64,000 bases of DNA from Suillus spraguei. Its lineage: Eukaryota > Basidiomycota > Agaricomycetes > Boletales > Suillaceae. The notes below the pieces were generated by a model. That model saw only the letters and a program-made list of their open reading frames with translations. It had not been told where the DNA came from and ran no database searches. Both the position numbers and the translations under genes were made by a program. Below are positions 1-11,853 of the stretch, in pieces (the stretch's first letter is position 1; every line of letters starts with the position of its first letter). The DNA lies in contig JABCPU010000223.1 of NCBI GenBank assembly GCA_016800925.1, positions 47,772-111,771 on the forward strand, in the 5' to 3' direction.

Positions 1-3000
1 ATGTCGATTCTTCTATCGGATATCCTTCCCATTTTACTCGGTATTGCAGCTTTCCTTGGAATAAATGGCTATCTGTTACGAACTGGGGTGGCATCACCAG
101 CGACAGTGAAAAGACACAGACGGTCTGCTGGGAAGTTCTACAATGTCCAGAAGATGACAAGGTGAAGGTACAAGGAACACGTTCCGAGTACAATCAAGGG
201 TTTGGCCTCAAAGACAAGTCTAAGAGGTTCTACGAGAATAGAGACTAAGGCTAAGGAGTGCTTAGACTTAGAGACAATTCAAGACAACTTAGGTTGGAGA
301 CCTAAGCGAAGGATATTCCAGGTAAAACCCAGTAAGATTAAAGTAAAGTATACAAGCATAGTACAGCGTGCTTAAATAGACCAATATGTGCGCACGGACC
401 GAGGGAGACATGAGAATGTAAGTGCGTATCCAAACAAGGAAGGCAATTATAGTACAGATGCATTGAGCATATGAGTCAGAGTCATGTGACATGATATACA
501 AGTAAGGGAGACAAAGAGAAAATGAATAGGGGCACGTATGATTGTAACACTATCTAATACTTCTTCTACAACAAATTCTTCCTGATTGTCAACTATGTCA
601 GGAGGTGGTCGGATGGGTTGAGAATGAGGGATCATTTGAGATGCATAGTATGGAGTGAGTAATTGAATGTGGAACACCAGATGGATCTGATAATTTGCCA
701 GTAATTTCAATTTATAGTTCACTTTGCCAATCTTCTCTAGTATTTCAAAGCGCCCAAGACGACAATCTGACAATTTTTGACTTGGATGACATTGTTTAAT
801 GTTCTTTGTGTCTAGCCAGACCTTGTCTCCCTTTTTATACTGTGGTGTGTCTTTTACTCCTTTGTCATAGAATTGTTTCATTCTTTCATTGACTAGTTTC
901 AAAGTATTTTCTGCATCATCTCTTGCTTCTTTCATTTGATCCACTCTTTCATCGGCAATGGGAATATGGGAATTGGAATTAGGAGATATCATGAATTCTG
1001 GATTATATCCATATAGAACTTTGAAAGGGCTGTGACCGGTGACTGTGACTGTGTTATTATGTGAAAATTCTGCAATCGGCAACCAAGATATCCAATCGTT
1101 CTGTCTATAAGAGGTAAACAGGCGCAAATATTGTTCGACATCTTGATTTACGTGTTCTGTTTGTCCGTCAGTATGGGGATGATAGGCAGTCAAAGCAGAC
1201 CATTTTGTGCCTAATCTTTTTGACATTTGTCCATTAATTTCGATATGAACTGTGTTCCTCTATCTGAAATCACTTTCTTTGGTGTTCTGTGATGTTTCCA
1301 TACATTCTTCAAAAATAGCTTGGCAATTTCCTTCGAGTCTACTTCTTTATTTGTGGGAATAAAGTGTGCTTGTTTCATAAATTGATCAACGACAACAAAA
1401 ATGCTATCACACCCTTCACTCTTTGGTAGGTCTACAATCAGGTCACATGTGATCGTTTGCCAAGGTCCTTCTAGAACTTCATTTGGTTGTAAAGGTCCCA
1501 TTGGTTTATTAGGATAGACCTTTGTTTGTCTGCAATGATCGCAACCATCTACATAGTCATGAACACTCTTTGTCATCATTGGCCACCAATAGTTTCTGGA
1601 AATCAATTCTAAAGTTTTGGCACGTCCAGGATGTCCAGCCGGTGGTGAGTCATGGAATAACTCTAAAATCTCTCAGTGGATCTCTTTATCATTTGGAACA
1701 TAGACCAATCCTTGGAATAACACCAATCCATCCTCAACATTCCATTCTTCAACTCCTCTACGCAATTGCACTGGTGCTGTTTTTAGCGTTTCTAGCGCTT
1801 TCATTATTTCAGGCTCTCATTCTGTACATTGTCTGATCTTTTTCAGAAGAGATTTTTCTCCTTCGATAAGAACTTGGCCTCTTTTAGCAGCATTGATTTT
1901 GAAAAATTCCAGTTTAAGCAAAACACGATCAGAGTTGTCGTTTTCTACCCCCCCTCTGTGGTCTGATCTTCAAGACAGATGATTGGCCTTATCATTGACT
2001 ACACCAGGCTTATGTTGGAGCATAAATTCATACTCCACCAGGAACAAACACCATCTGGCTTGCCTTCTCGTCAACTTTTGACTTGTCATGAAATACTTGA
2101 GATTTTTATGATCGGTCCAGATCTCCACAGAATGAGGTGCTCCCTGCACATAGTGCCTCCACTCTTCTAATGCTCGAATGATTGCCAATAATTCTTTGGC
2201 ATGAATGTCATAATTTTGTTCTGCATCATTCATTGACTTCGAATAATAAGCGACAGGATGCCATAGTCCATCTTCCATCTGTTGAGAAAGTACTGCACCA
2301 GATGCGTAATCAGAAGCATCAGTCTCTATTCTTTTCTTTTTCTCAATGTCTGGCATTACTAGGAGCAGAGCTTCTGTGAATTGTTTCTTCAATTCATCAA
2401 ATGCATTTTGTTGTTTCTCTGTCTAATTCCATGGAACATCTTTTCTTAGCAAATCATTCATTGGTCTGGCTATATCCGAGAACCCCAATATGAATCTTCG
2501 ATAGAAGTTGGCAAAACCCATAAATGCTTGTATATCTTTTATGCATTTGGGAATAGGCCATTTCAATACTCCTTCTACTTTCACAGGGTCCATAGACACA
2601 TTGTCTTTTTCCACAATCAACCCTAAGAATTCAACTTTAGACTGTTCGAAACTACATTTCTCTGGTTTCAAGAACAGGTCGTTATTTTTAATCATTTAGA
2701 GTACTTTTTGCACGACTTTCTGGTGTTGCTCCTTATTTCCATTTGTAAAGACCAAGATGTCATTGAGGTAGACAATGACTGTCTTTCCATCAATGAGATC
2801 TCTAAATATTTCATTCATCATGGTCTGGAAAGTTGCTGGAGAATTCGTCAACCCAAAATACATTATGGTTGGTTCATGGTGACCAAAAGGCATTTTGAAA
2901 GCTGCTTTCCACTCATCTCCTTCTTTCATCTGAATGTTATTGTATCCCCATTGTACATCCATTTTGGAGTACATCACGGCACCAGTTAAAGCATCAATTA

Positions 3001-4015
3001 AATCTTGAGATCTCGGTAAAGGGTATGCATTTTTAACTGTTTTCTCATTGAGCTTTCTATAGTCCATTACTGGCCGTAATTTGCCATCTTTTTTGGCCAC
3101 AAAGAAGAAAGGTGCTGCAACAGGAGATTGTGAATCTCTAATATGTCCTAATGCAGTTTCAACTTTTAACCAATCTTTCAGTGTGTCCATCTCTTTGGGT
3201 GACAAAGGATACAGTTTTGCATTCGTGGAAGATAATTTTCATCTTTGAGATCTATCGCATGATCCCACTTCTTTCTTTCAGGAAATCTCTTTGATTCCTC
3301 TTCTGAGAATACACCCAGGTAATCGTGAAGCCAGTCTGGAACCATTTCTTCTACAGACTTCTTCTTCTTAGTAGCTTCCTCTGCTACTTTCTGCTCCGTG
3401 GTGGTAGAAGCTTTATATCTAATTCATTCTTTGGACTATCTTCATCTTCTATTTCCTCAACCATCGCCCTCTTCTTTGCCATGCCTTCATTGTCATCTTC
3501 CTCTTCTGTGGGAATCAGATCTGGCAAGTCACCCTGTTTTTGGGTTTTATGTTTTTCTCTATTTTTTTGTCTTTTTTTTTTTTAGTCTCACACTTGACTA
3601 GGCATTGTGTAAGAGCAAATCGTCCTGTGTTCCAATCAATTTCCAGATTATGGTACCTTAGCCAATCTATACCGATAATGACATCATCGCTTCCTAGATC
3701 TGTAACCATGAAGGCTGCTGTGTCTTCTTCATGATCTCTGATCTTTAGTCCTATTTCAGCAAATTTTGTCATAGCTCCAGCAGCATTTAAAGAGCCATCA
3801 ATGTTCTTGACTGGTATGGGACGCAATAATTTACGACACTGAACATCATTGTTCTTCACAAATCTTTCACTTATAAATAATGTTGATGCACTGCAATCCA
3901 CAAGTGCTTTTATGTCTGCTTGTCTGTTCTTTCCTTTCAGTGTAACAGGAATATAAAAATGCTCTGATTTAGATCGTATATACACTTCTGTTACATCTGA
4001 AAATCTAGAAAGCAT
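1..4015 (-). pseudogene. Element D pro-pol (protease, RT, RNase H, integrase, chromodomain), broken
   Basis: Read from high to low coordinates. A retropepsin-like domain lies at 4015-3515, with the active-site region reading VDCSAST instead of a DSG/DTG form. RT (3205-2423) has KMDVQWGYNN and YLND, with the second catalytic Asp changed to Asn. RNase H (2392-1970) has ETDASDYASGAVL and WTDHKNLKYF. The integrase (1606-1211, then 1226 downward) has a CDHC zinc-site half, VISDRG and AYHPHTDGQTE. A chromodomain start (EEFVVEEVLDS) is cut at 555 by the family A LTR and resumes at 73-1 as GKLQYRVKWEGYP. At least four frame breaks or stops separate these pieces. The order is normal for a Ty3/gypsy chromovirus. 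The product would act in reverse transcription and integration but cannot be made intact. Confidence 0.85.
74..549 (-). repeat. Solo LTR, family A (copy A1) in the chromodomain of element D
   Basis: A 476-bp copy with TGTTAC...GTAACA ends. The 5-bp direct repeat CTATC flanks it (69-73 and 550-554). Removing the LTR and one repeat joins the two halves of element D's chromodomain in frame, which fixes the boundaries. It is closely similar to 49329-49777, 52333-52805 and 60150-60621. It has the conserved AAGATTAAAGT block used as self-primer in this family. Strand is given in the sense of the full-length family A element. Confidence 0.93.
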
Positions 4016-4065
4016 AGAGAATCAATTGTTCGGGTCTAGGTCCACAGACTCTGACTTCAACCCTT

Positions 4066-4514
4066 CTAAAAACCCTTGCCTTCTTTGGAGGACAGCCAGT
4101 CCTTGAACCATTTGGGCACAGATTCTTCTTCAGCAGACAATGCCTTCACTTGCGCTGGTTTCGGCGCTTCTTTACAGTTCCTAGCCATGTGGCCTTCTCC
4201 ACCGCATCTATAGCATTTGAAAGCACCAGGCTTTCCTTGCGGTTTAGGAGCATTCTTTTGCTTCCTGGAGTCAACATCCATAGTGTCACTGTTACTGGGA
4301 CCAGCCCTTGATGAAGAAGGAACTCCGCTGTTAGACTTTGGAGTCCACCAGGTGTTTCGCTTCTTCTCTGCGTCCAACTCTTCAAAGTTTTGCCCAATTT
4401 CTACTGCTCTTTCAATCATTTTGTTGAAAGTGTTCTTGTCTTTGAGCGCAACATGAGCGAGTTGTTATTTGATCTGGGTTTGTAGACCAGATCAGAATTT
4501 GAGGCGAAGGTTGT
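4066..4514 (-). pseudogene. Element D gag, C-terminal part with CCHC zinc knuckle
   Basis: The 3' end of element D's gag. After the family B LTR the reading resumes with NNLRLKF and runs through AVEIGQNFEELDAEKKR to a CCHC zinc knuckle (CYRCGGEGHMARNC, about 4170-4212), ending in a TAG at 4066-4068. A stop interrupts the reading near 4490. The zinc knuckle of gag binds element RNA. It is part of a dead element. No functional protein is expected. Confidence 0.8.
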
Positions 4515-5476
4515 TGTAACGAACATATTGGCGCTGGGCTTAAAACCCCATCTTTTGACACTCATCTCATGTCTACAGGAGTTATCACTTGTCCATGGCC
4601 ATCTTACCCCTTTAGCATTACCGGTGGCATCCCACATTTACCGCACACCGTACCGACTACCGCACCTCGTTCCATGTACCGATGTCCTTCCATGTCCTTG
4701 CCACATCCGCATAGCTCCATTTGGTGTGTCGTTTGTTTTATGTTCATTATCACTGATTCCACAGCAAGCGTTATTACATGTTGCCTCATGCACAGCACCT
4801 CGTGCTACATTTACATATGGTGGTTACTACAGTTGAGCGCTACTGATCTCGCCTAGAGCATTCTGAGTACATATGATTTAGGATATAAGCACCGCATACC
4901 CCACACGATACAGTACCTGATTTTACACCATTGCACGTACTATAGGTCAGGATTATTGTCTAGCTCTGGATCTATCCAGTAGTGGAAATAGTCTTTAAAG
5001 TTTCCTTATCGCTCGTTAATCCATCACACTCGTTCTCCATTATCGCTGGCATACCACTGGACTTTTGACTGTTATTTTGACTGAACTTCTCATGCGCCAC
5101 TACTTTACCGCTGAAAGTACTGCGGCTTTCTTTACTGTTTCTTTGCACTGCTCGCAACTTTACCGTTACTGCTGATATCATCGCTCAACATCGCTTGCTC
5201 AACGCAACTGTTTCTGACTATATCTTGACCACAGTAGCACCGCTACACACGACGCTAGTTCCGGCGGCATCATCGCTAACTGCGGCAACTTACTGCAGAC
5301 CAAGACACTTCATTTGCACATAAGTTTGACTCAAACTTGACCATACTAATAGGCATCCCCCTTTAGGGTCAAACACTCTTGTTTTTACAAGTGAAGCAGA
5401 CTAGACAGAGCGCAAGACTCACATACTAGCTTAGGCTGTGGTTTATCTACAGCCCAGGTTAGGTTGTATCTTTACA
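4515..5476 (-). repeat. Solo LTR, family B (copy B1), inside element D gag
   Basis: This 962-bp unit starts TGTAAC on the plus strand and ends TTTACA. It is the reverse complement of 62424-63374, with which it shares, for example, the block GCTTAAAACCCCAT near its left end and a conserved right end. It splits element D's gag between the SDYG and NNLRLKF segments. Flanks (GTTGT left, CCGTA right) do not form a clean target duplication. It is therefore old, or arose by recombination between copies. No coding capacity is recognised. Confidence 0.8.
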
Positions 5477-6018
5477 CCGTAATCTGAGAAGTTTGTAAAG
5501 ACTGACTTCTGTTTGAAAGATGCAACATATTCTGGAACAGTGCTAGAGCCTTGCCTAAGGGTCTCTAATTCTCTGATAGCCTTTGCTTCTTTGTTCTCAT
5601 CTTTGAACATGCATGAGAATTCTCCTAAGAAGTCTTGGAAGACTAATGTTCCTTCAGCTTGTTGCTTAACATAAGGTTCTGCCCATTTTCCAGCATTTCC
5701 CTTTAAGTAAGACAACAGAAGACTGAGGTGTTGTTGTTGCATTGCATTGGGATATTGGGTGAGGTAGAGAGATACTTGTGCCAAGAATGTTTTGATATCA
5801 ATGGAATATTTTTCTCCAGTGAACTCCATTGGTTTAGCTATCTTGGGAGCTCCTCCAGGTTTTGTAGACTCCTCCGCTTTCATTTCTGCAATTTCTTCTT
5901 GTTGCAAGTGAAGTTGTACCTGTAGGTCTTCATTTTGCTCCGATAACTCTCCATTTTGTGTTTGGAGTCATTGTATTTGTTCATTCATTGGAGTGATTGC
6001 CTGTTGTACCATGGTTTG
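5477..6018 (-). pseudogene. Element D gag, central capsid-like part
   Basis: On the minus strand this segment continues the gag from the site of element C (6018) to the family B LTR (5477). It encodes a Gln/Glu-rich coiled-coil-like stretch followed by a retrotransposon gag domain (PMEFTGEKYSIDIKTFLAQ, then LSYLKGNAGKWAEPY and FKQKSVFTNFSDYG), typical of Ty3/gypsy capsids. A stop lies near 5968. The upstream 20 codons are at 13963-14024 on the far side of element C. Capsid would assemble virus-like particles in the cytoplasm. Here it is interrupted. Confidence 0.8.
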
Positions 6019-6788
6019 TGTTAAGACTGTACTCAAGGGTAGAGAGATCCGAAGGCCTTTTGGCCTCAGTTCGTACACTGTGCCCCTTTCTCGAGTAATG
6101 CCCCTTATTTCAGGGAGGAGTTATTCGTCCGAAGACCCGGAAGGGGTTGTGTGACGGATCCGGGTGTCCGAAGGTGTCGGATATGATACGTCCGAAGGTA
6201 ATTCGGAACGTAAGGAGAGGACAGAGATTAAGGCTAGTTTCGGAATGAGTTCCTAACTAGAAATTAACGGAGATGGACTATCCGAAGATAGAGTCGGAGG
6301 TATAGACTATAGGAATCAATCCTAAGTCTCGGAAGGTGACTTAAAGCGGAGAGTGGCTTAAGTCCGGAGGAGGCAGAATGAGTAGAATCTAAGATGATAT
6401 TCGAACTGAGGTTCTACGGAGATCTACAAGTGGTTTATATACTGTAAGTATCTAAGACGGATAATCAGCAAGTCCGGGACCGAGGGCTATGTACGAAGTG
6501 TAGCGGAAGTCTATTAGTTAATGCACAGCGGATCAGTAAGCAAGAATCGGAAATGAACACAGGAAACGGATCAGTAACACAGGACGGAAATATAAACAGC
6601 CAGAGTACCGGTAGCAGGAGAAATGACGAAAGGAGATAGACGCAGATGTACACAAGGGAGTTAAGGTGCGAGAAGTGAGTACATTCGGATGGGTGGTCCG
6701 GACAAGATCTGTGGACTGGACGGATATGGAAACGATCGGATCTGGACGGATATGGTCGGATCTGAGAATAGAAGTATGGTATATGACA
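6019..6788 (-). repeat. 3' LTR of element C (copy C1)
   Basis: 770 bp, TGTTAAGACTG on the plus strand to ATGGTATATGACA. Nearly identical to 13193-13962. Contains the conserved ATATTCGAACT block (6397-6407, plus strand) and the TATATAAA box on the minus strand just above it. It is also closely similar to solo copies at 20296-21064 and 55087-55856. Confidence 0.95.
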
Positions 6789-6790
6789 GT

Positions 6791-6802
6791 ATCCCCCCTT
6801 AG
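6791..6802 (-). promoter_or_regulatory. Polypurine tract of element C
   Basis: On the sense (minus) strand a run AAGGGGGGAT lies directly before the start of the 3' LTR. Such tracts prime plus-strand DNA synthesis in LTR retrotransposons. Position and base composition are the only evidence. Confidence 0.7.
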
Positions 6803-6980
6803 GGCCGAACCCCTGAGGCACAAGAAGCGTTGATCCGGATCGGACAGATTAATGCGAGACGATGGGGAAGTTTGATGGTTGTAGTGCTGAGTCTGTAATC
6901 CGACAGATATACGGACGTCAGACGTCCGAAATGATTCCTACCCCCACTTCATATCCTTGTTAACAAAACTTGTCTCCTAC

Positions 6981-7995
6981 ATGTCTGGAAAGAGATCCGA
7001 TGCCCCTAAGACTGCTGCTGACCTTGTGGCGGATCTGGAGCAGCAACTGGCGGCTGCTAAGGCTGCAGCAGAAGCCGAGGTGGAGCGGAAGCGGAAAGAG
7101 GCGGAGGAGCGGAAAAGGCAGGAGGAGTTGAAGCAGATTGAGTTGGCGGAGATCCGGAGGGAAATGGAGGAGAAGAGGCGGAGAGCACTGATTGAGGCTC
7201 GGGTGAGTGCTGTGGACTCTTCCGGATCCGGATATTAATGGGTTGGCAAAGGCCAAGGCTGCTCCTGCGTCTGGAGCAAAGGATGGGTACTGCTCCCGTT
7301 GCGTCACTAAGGGCTGGATGTGCCAGTGGGGTGATGCTGAGAAGAATGCCATGGTGAGTCGTCCGAAAAACTTCGGATCCGCTGATTTCGACGTTTCATA
7401 GATTAAGTCCTGTGACGTCTGCCGGAAGGACAAGGCCACTTGTCCTGGAAGGCCCAGATTCGTTAAGGGGCCCAAGGGCCGGAAGAGGCAGCGTCCTGCT
7501 GGTACTCCGTCTCCGAAGGGCAAAGGCAAGCGCCGTCAGAGGAGTCCTACTCCGGATGTGGCGGATGCGGATGTCTTCTCTAATCCAGTCACTATCGAAG
7601 GTACGGATGAGGATTTTGTGGAGTATGATGATCAGGCTTGGGTGGCCGCTGCCAATGGAATCATTGCTGAGTTGGCGCGGACCAACGGACTTCTCCAAGA
7701 TGGTATTGTGGCGGCGGAAGGGAGTCGGATTGCCATGGAGCAGATGAGCTCTACCATGGAGGCCTTCCTCCAGCAACAGAGGGAATTCCAGGCCCTGCTC
7801 ATCGAGGAAATTTGGACCGGATTTAGGCTTTCCGTTTCTGCCGGATCCGACAAGGATGGCGCTGGTGAGGAGATTGGGGAAGAGGTGGCGGATGAGAATG
7901 GAGGAGAGATGGCGGATGGGACTGGGGAAGAGATGGCGGATGGGACTGGGGAGGAGACTGGGGGTGCCGGAGGTGAAATGGAGACTGGTGCTTAG
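6981..7995 (+). CDS. Antisense gene of element C: coiled coil plus Zn2Cys6-like cluster, two introns
   Basis: Encoded opposite to gag-pol, between pol (ends 8053) and the 3' LTR. Proposed CDS join(6981..7202,7252..7353,7402..7995), about 305 aa; all exons join in phase 0 and both introns (49 and 48 nt) have GTGAGT donors and AG acceptors. Residues 9-74 form a highly charged coiled coil (KRKEAEERKRQEELKQIELA). About residues 88-125 hold C-x2-C-x6-C-x13-C-x2-C-x6-C (CSRCVTKGWMC and CDVCRKDKATC), close to the fungal Zn2Cys6 pattern C-x2-C-x6-C-x5-12-C-x2-C-x6-8-C. A basic, NLS-like stretch follows (GPKGRKRQRP), then a helical region and an acidic Gly/Glu/Asp tail with repeats of EEMADGTG. The start at 6981 was chosen because the coiled coil begins there; 6957 is also in frame. 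A nuclear nucleic-acid-binding or regulatory role is inference. The alternative is a structural or host-interaction protein. Confidence 0.75.
7203..7251 (+). other. Intron 1 of the antisense gene
   Basis: 49 nt from GTGAGTGC to GGCAAAG, with a TATTAAT branch-site-like block. Removing it keeps frame between IEAR and AKAAPASG. Its retention in the element fits an antisense gene: on the genomic sense RNA the intron is reversed and cannot be spliced. Confidence 0.65.
7354..7401 (+). other. Intron 2 of the antisense gene, inside the cysteine cluster
   Basis: 48 nt from GTGAGTCG to TTTCATAG. Unspliced reading hits an in-frame stop (TAG at its 3' end). Splicing joins the first three cysteines to the second three in frame, which is the main support. 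Confidence 0.7.
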
Positions 7996-8052
7996 TCCAG
8001 ATCCGGATTTCCGCTACTGCCCTCAATGTACTTGTATTTCGTTATGTACTCT

Positions 8053-11000
8053 TCAAGCAATGGGACCAGGCTTGTCCGGATATGCTGAGTGGAAATCCGC
8101 TACGAGATCCGATGCATTTCCGAGTTCTGTGGCCAGTAACCAGGAAGTTTCTTTGTCCGTTCCTTCGTATCCGGACCAACGGACGAGGTATAGAAGTTGG
8201 CAGTGGTGCCTACGACGGTCCAGTTTAGAGTCCAGGATTTCGGATATCTCGTACTCTGGTTCTCCGTCGACTTCGACTGGTGGTGGAGGAGGTTGGATGC
8301 GATTGGGAATGGTGTTCAGAACTGCTGGCTCTAACTGCGAGACATGGAAAACAGGATGTACGGAACGCATAGAATCCGGAAGTCAGATGGCGAAAGAATG
8401 AGTACCCGGGCGGGATATAATTTCGAATGGTCCCAAATTCTTTTCTGAAAGTTTCTTCGACGGACGAGTGGAGCGGAAGTACTTGGCTTTGACGAAGACT
8501 TGTTCCCCAATCCAGAAGTCTGGAGCAGGCTGTCTTTTAGCGTCTGCGGGTCCTTGATAGCGTTTCTGAGCTTCGGACATCTCATCTCGGAGGAACTGGT
8601 GAAGTTTGTTAAGGTCTAGGGCATATTCCTGGGCACGGATGGAGGATAGGTCGTGTTCCAGATGGATGGAAATGTTCGGATGATAACCTTTATTGGCGAA
8701 GAAAGGTGAAACTCCGGTAGTGGCACTCGGAGCGTTATTGTATGCAAATTCTGCGAGGGGCAGCAGCTCGGACCAGTTGTCCTGCTGATAGTTGCAGTAG
8801 ATCTGGAGGTACTGTTCCAGCGTTTGGTTGGCACGTTCAGTTTGTCCGTCCCCTTCGGGATGATATCCGGATGTGAAGTGTAGGACCATGTCCAATGCCT
8901 TTCCTAGGGAATGGAAGAAGTGGGATACGAACTCTGTTCCTCGATCCGAGGTTACATGGGACGGGACTCCATGCTTAGAGAAGACATGGAGGAGAAATAG
9001 GCGGGCGAGATCAGGGGAAGTAATGGTATCGTGGGTCGGAACGAATATGGCTTGCTTGGATAAACGATCTATGATGACGAGGATGGCTGTAAAGCCGGAT
9101 GAGTCCGGAAGTTGTTCAATGAAATCCATAGAGATGGAATTCCATGGTTTTTCTGGGACAGGAAGTTGCTTGAGTAGACCGTAGGGCTTATGCTTATGTC
9201 TCGGAACTTTGGCTCGGGCGCAGGATGTGCAGGATCTGACATACTCTTTGACAAAGGCTTGTACTCTGGGCCAGGTATAGTTGCGTCGGATGAGCTCGAG
9301 AGTACGATTCTGTCCGAAATGTCCGGATAGGGGGTGGTCATGGCAATTCCGGAGGATGTGAAGTCGTAGATCATTGGTATCCAGAACGTAGATGCGGTTG
9401 TCACAACAAAGGAATCCACCATCGTCTATTGTCCATCTCGGATCCGAAGGAACCAGAAAATGTATTTGTGCAACGGGGTCATTAGGGAGTGCTATCAGAA
9501 TGTCTTTCCAGAGGTGTTCGGTGTCCATAAGAACAGCTGCTCTAAGGACCGGAGTTGCTAAAATGGAAGCTCGTAGGGACGAAGCTAATTGTTCCGAAGC
9601 AAATATTGGACGGAGGTTGTGAGGGTTAATCTGAGCGTAGTCCTTATCCCCCTCTTTAGGGTAGACGTCCCATCGTCTAGTGAGGGAATCTGGCTTGACT
9701 CCGAGTCTTCCAGGACGGTAACGGATAACGAGGTTGAACTGATGGAGGAACTCGGACCAGCGGGCCTGACGATGGGATAGCAGTTTGGTGGTAGAGAAAT
9801 ACTCAAGGTTCTTGTGGTCCGTGACAACATCTATAGGCTCGGACGAGCCTTCTAGGTAATGGCGCCAGGTTCGGAACGCAGCATAGATGGCTAGTAGTTC
9901 CTTATCATGGACATCATAGTTGAGTTCTGCACCGGACAGTGTCCGGGAGTAAAATGCCACCGGACGAAGTTCCGAGTCTGGGCACACAATGGATAGTATT
10001 CCAGCGATAGCATAATCCGAGGCATCAGTTTCCACAACTATAGGAACATTCGGAATCCAATGCGTTAGCACTGGAGTGGACGTGAAAGCTTTCTTGAGTG
10101 CATTAAATGATTTCTGGCATTCCTCGGAAAAGTCCCAAGTGACGCCCTTGCGAGTGAGTCGAGTAAGGGGAACCACGATATCCGAGTAGTTGAAGATGAA
10201 ACGACGATAGAAGTTAGCGAATCCGAGGAAAGATTGGATGTCCTTGACTTTCTGAGGTTCTGGCCAGTCTATGATAGACTGGATCTTTTCGGACAACATT
10301 GTCAAGCCATCCGGAGATAGGAGGTAACCAAGATATTCGACGGAGGATGAATGAAATTCGCATTTCTCGGGTTTGGCATATAGTCGGTGTTTACGGAGAC
10401 GTCGCAAAACTTCTCGGACATGTTCCTTATGACTTGCAAGGTCTTGGGAATAGATAAGGATGTCATCCAGATATACAACAACACATACGTCCAGCATATC
10501 GGCAAATACACTATTGACAAAGTGCTGGAAAGCTGCCGGAGCATTCGTGAGGCCTTCCGGCATCACCAACCATTCATAGGAGCCATAGCGCGTACGGAAG
10601 GAAGTCTTCCACTCGTCTCCTTCTGTTATCCGGACGAGGTGATATGCAGATCGGAGATCAATTTTGGTATAAACTTTAGCGCGGCTCGGGGAGTCTAGTA
10701 GGTCGGCAATGAGGGGTAACGGATATCGGTCCTTCTTGGTGATGTGGTTAAGGCCGCGGAAATCCACACAAAGGCGGAGGGATCCATCCTTCTTTTTGAC
10801 AAATAGGACGGGGGCTCCGTGGGGAGAAGATGAGGAGCGGAGGAGTCCACACGAGATGTTTTCATCAAGGAACTTCCGGAGGGCCTCAAGCTCTACCGGA
10901 GAAAGAGAGTATATGGTTCCGAGAGGCGGACTAGCCCCTTCTTCCAACTCAATCTTGAGATCGTAGGGTCGATGTGGGGGAAGTTGTCCGGCTTTGCCTT

Positions 11001-11853
11001 TGTCGAAGACATCCGCGAATTCGTGGTAATCGGAAGGGATTCTGGAGAGGTCTGGAGGATTGGATGATACGGATGCGGATCGAAGGTTTACTTCGGAGGG
11101 ACGGAGGTAGATGCTGAACTGAGTAGATCCTTCTAACTTGCAGGCACGGCAAAAGGCCACTGCGTTTATCAACGATATGTTAGGGACTGGAGTACCAGCG
11201 GAGGGTTCGGATTTGATCAGAGGCGGAGTCTCTGCCACGGATGGGGTGCTCTGAGGCGACGGAGATATTGGAGGGGAGGAATCTTCCTTGGGTGGAATAC
11301 CCGAAGGAAACAGAGGTGTCGGATTGGATTTTCCTGCCATGGACGATGTGTCTGGAGGCAGCGGTGATGCGGATGGGGTTAATGGCTCTCCCTGTTCAGT
11401 AGTTCGGAACTCGATGCTGCCCAATACCCAGTCAATCAACAGATTGTGTCGGGTGAGCCAGCTATATCCGAGAACGATATAACATGAGGAATCCAAAGGG
11501 GTGATGTAGAACGTGTCGGAAGTGATTACACCGGAGGAGAATCGGACGGATAAGTTTATGGCCTCGACAATATTGTTATTGCATGTACCATCAAATAAAC
11601 GGAGTGGAAGCGGAGGAATCTGATAGGTAGGAATTTTATGTTCTCGGACGAAATCAGTGTCTATGAAGCAGTGGGAGGAACCACAGTCTATGAGGGCCGG
11701 AAAGTCAGATATATTGGAGAAAGATGGAAGAGAGACATATGGACACAGAGAGTTCGGATCAGGAAGAGTTACAGCGTTGAGTTGTAGTTCCGTTGCACGG
11801 GTTGGGCCAACGCGACCCTCATCCCATACGGAGTCAGGAGGGTCGCGGACTAA
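8053..11853 (-). CDS. Element C Pol: protease, RT, RNase H, integrase, chromodomain (one in-frame TGA)
   Basis: Open from the gag/pol overlap at 11853 down to 8053 apart from one TGA at 8383-8385. Protease: LIDCGSSHCFID (about 11700), a DCG form in place of DSG. RT: YLDD in VVVYLDDILIY (about 10480), intact. RNase H: ETDASDYAIAG and TDHKNLEYF. Integrase: H...H...CTSC zinc site, then D,D,E core with MDFIEQLP and TSDRGTEF, and GYHPEGDGQTERANQ. After the TGA, in the same frame, HPVFHVSQLEP leads to a chromodomain (YEISEILDSKLDRRR, then LVRWSGY). Pol lies in the -1 frame relative to gag with a slippery A AAA AAT at the junction. The TGA could derive from CGA by one C-to-T change. The chromodomain would bind histone marks and guide integration into heterochromatin (family knowledge), which fits its insertion inside another element. 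Confidence 0.9.
8383..8385 (-). other. In-frame TGA between integrase and chromodomain of element C
   Basis: The only stop in the otherwise open pol frame. It separates THSFAI from LPDSMRSVHPVFHV, and both sides are recognisable in the same frame. CGA to TGA is the simplest origin. Readthrough would be needed for a chromodomain-bearing integrase. Confidence 0.8.

Noticed and set aside
74..549. Taking this LTR as the 3' LTR of element D
   Set aside because: It interrupts the chromodomain in frame and has its own CTATC duplication, so it is a separate later insertion. Element D's own LTR (14805-15056) is unrelated in sequence.
6960..7529. Minus-strand frames opposite the antisense gene of element C
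   Set aside because: They are shadows of the coiled-coil and basic regions. The plus-strand gene has consistent introns, motifs and codon phase.
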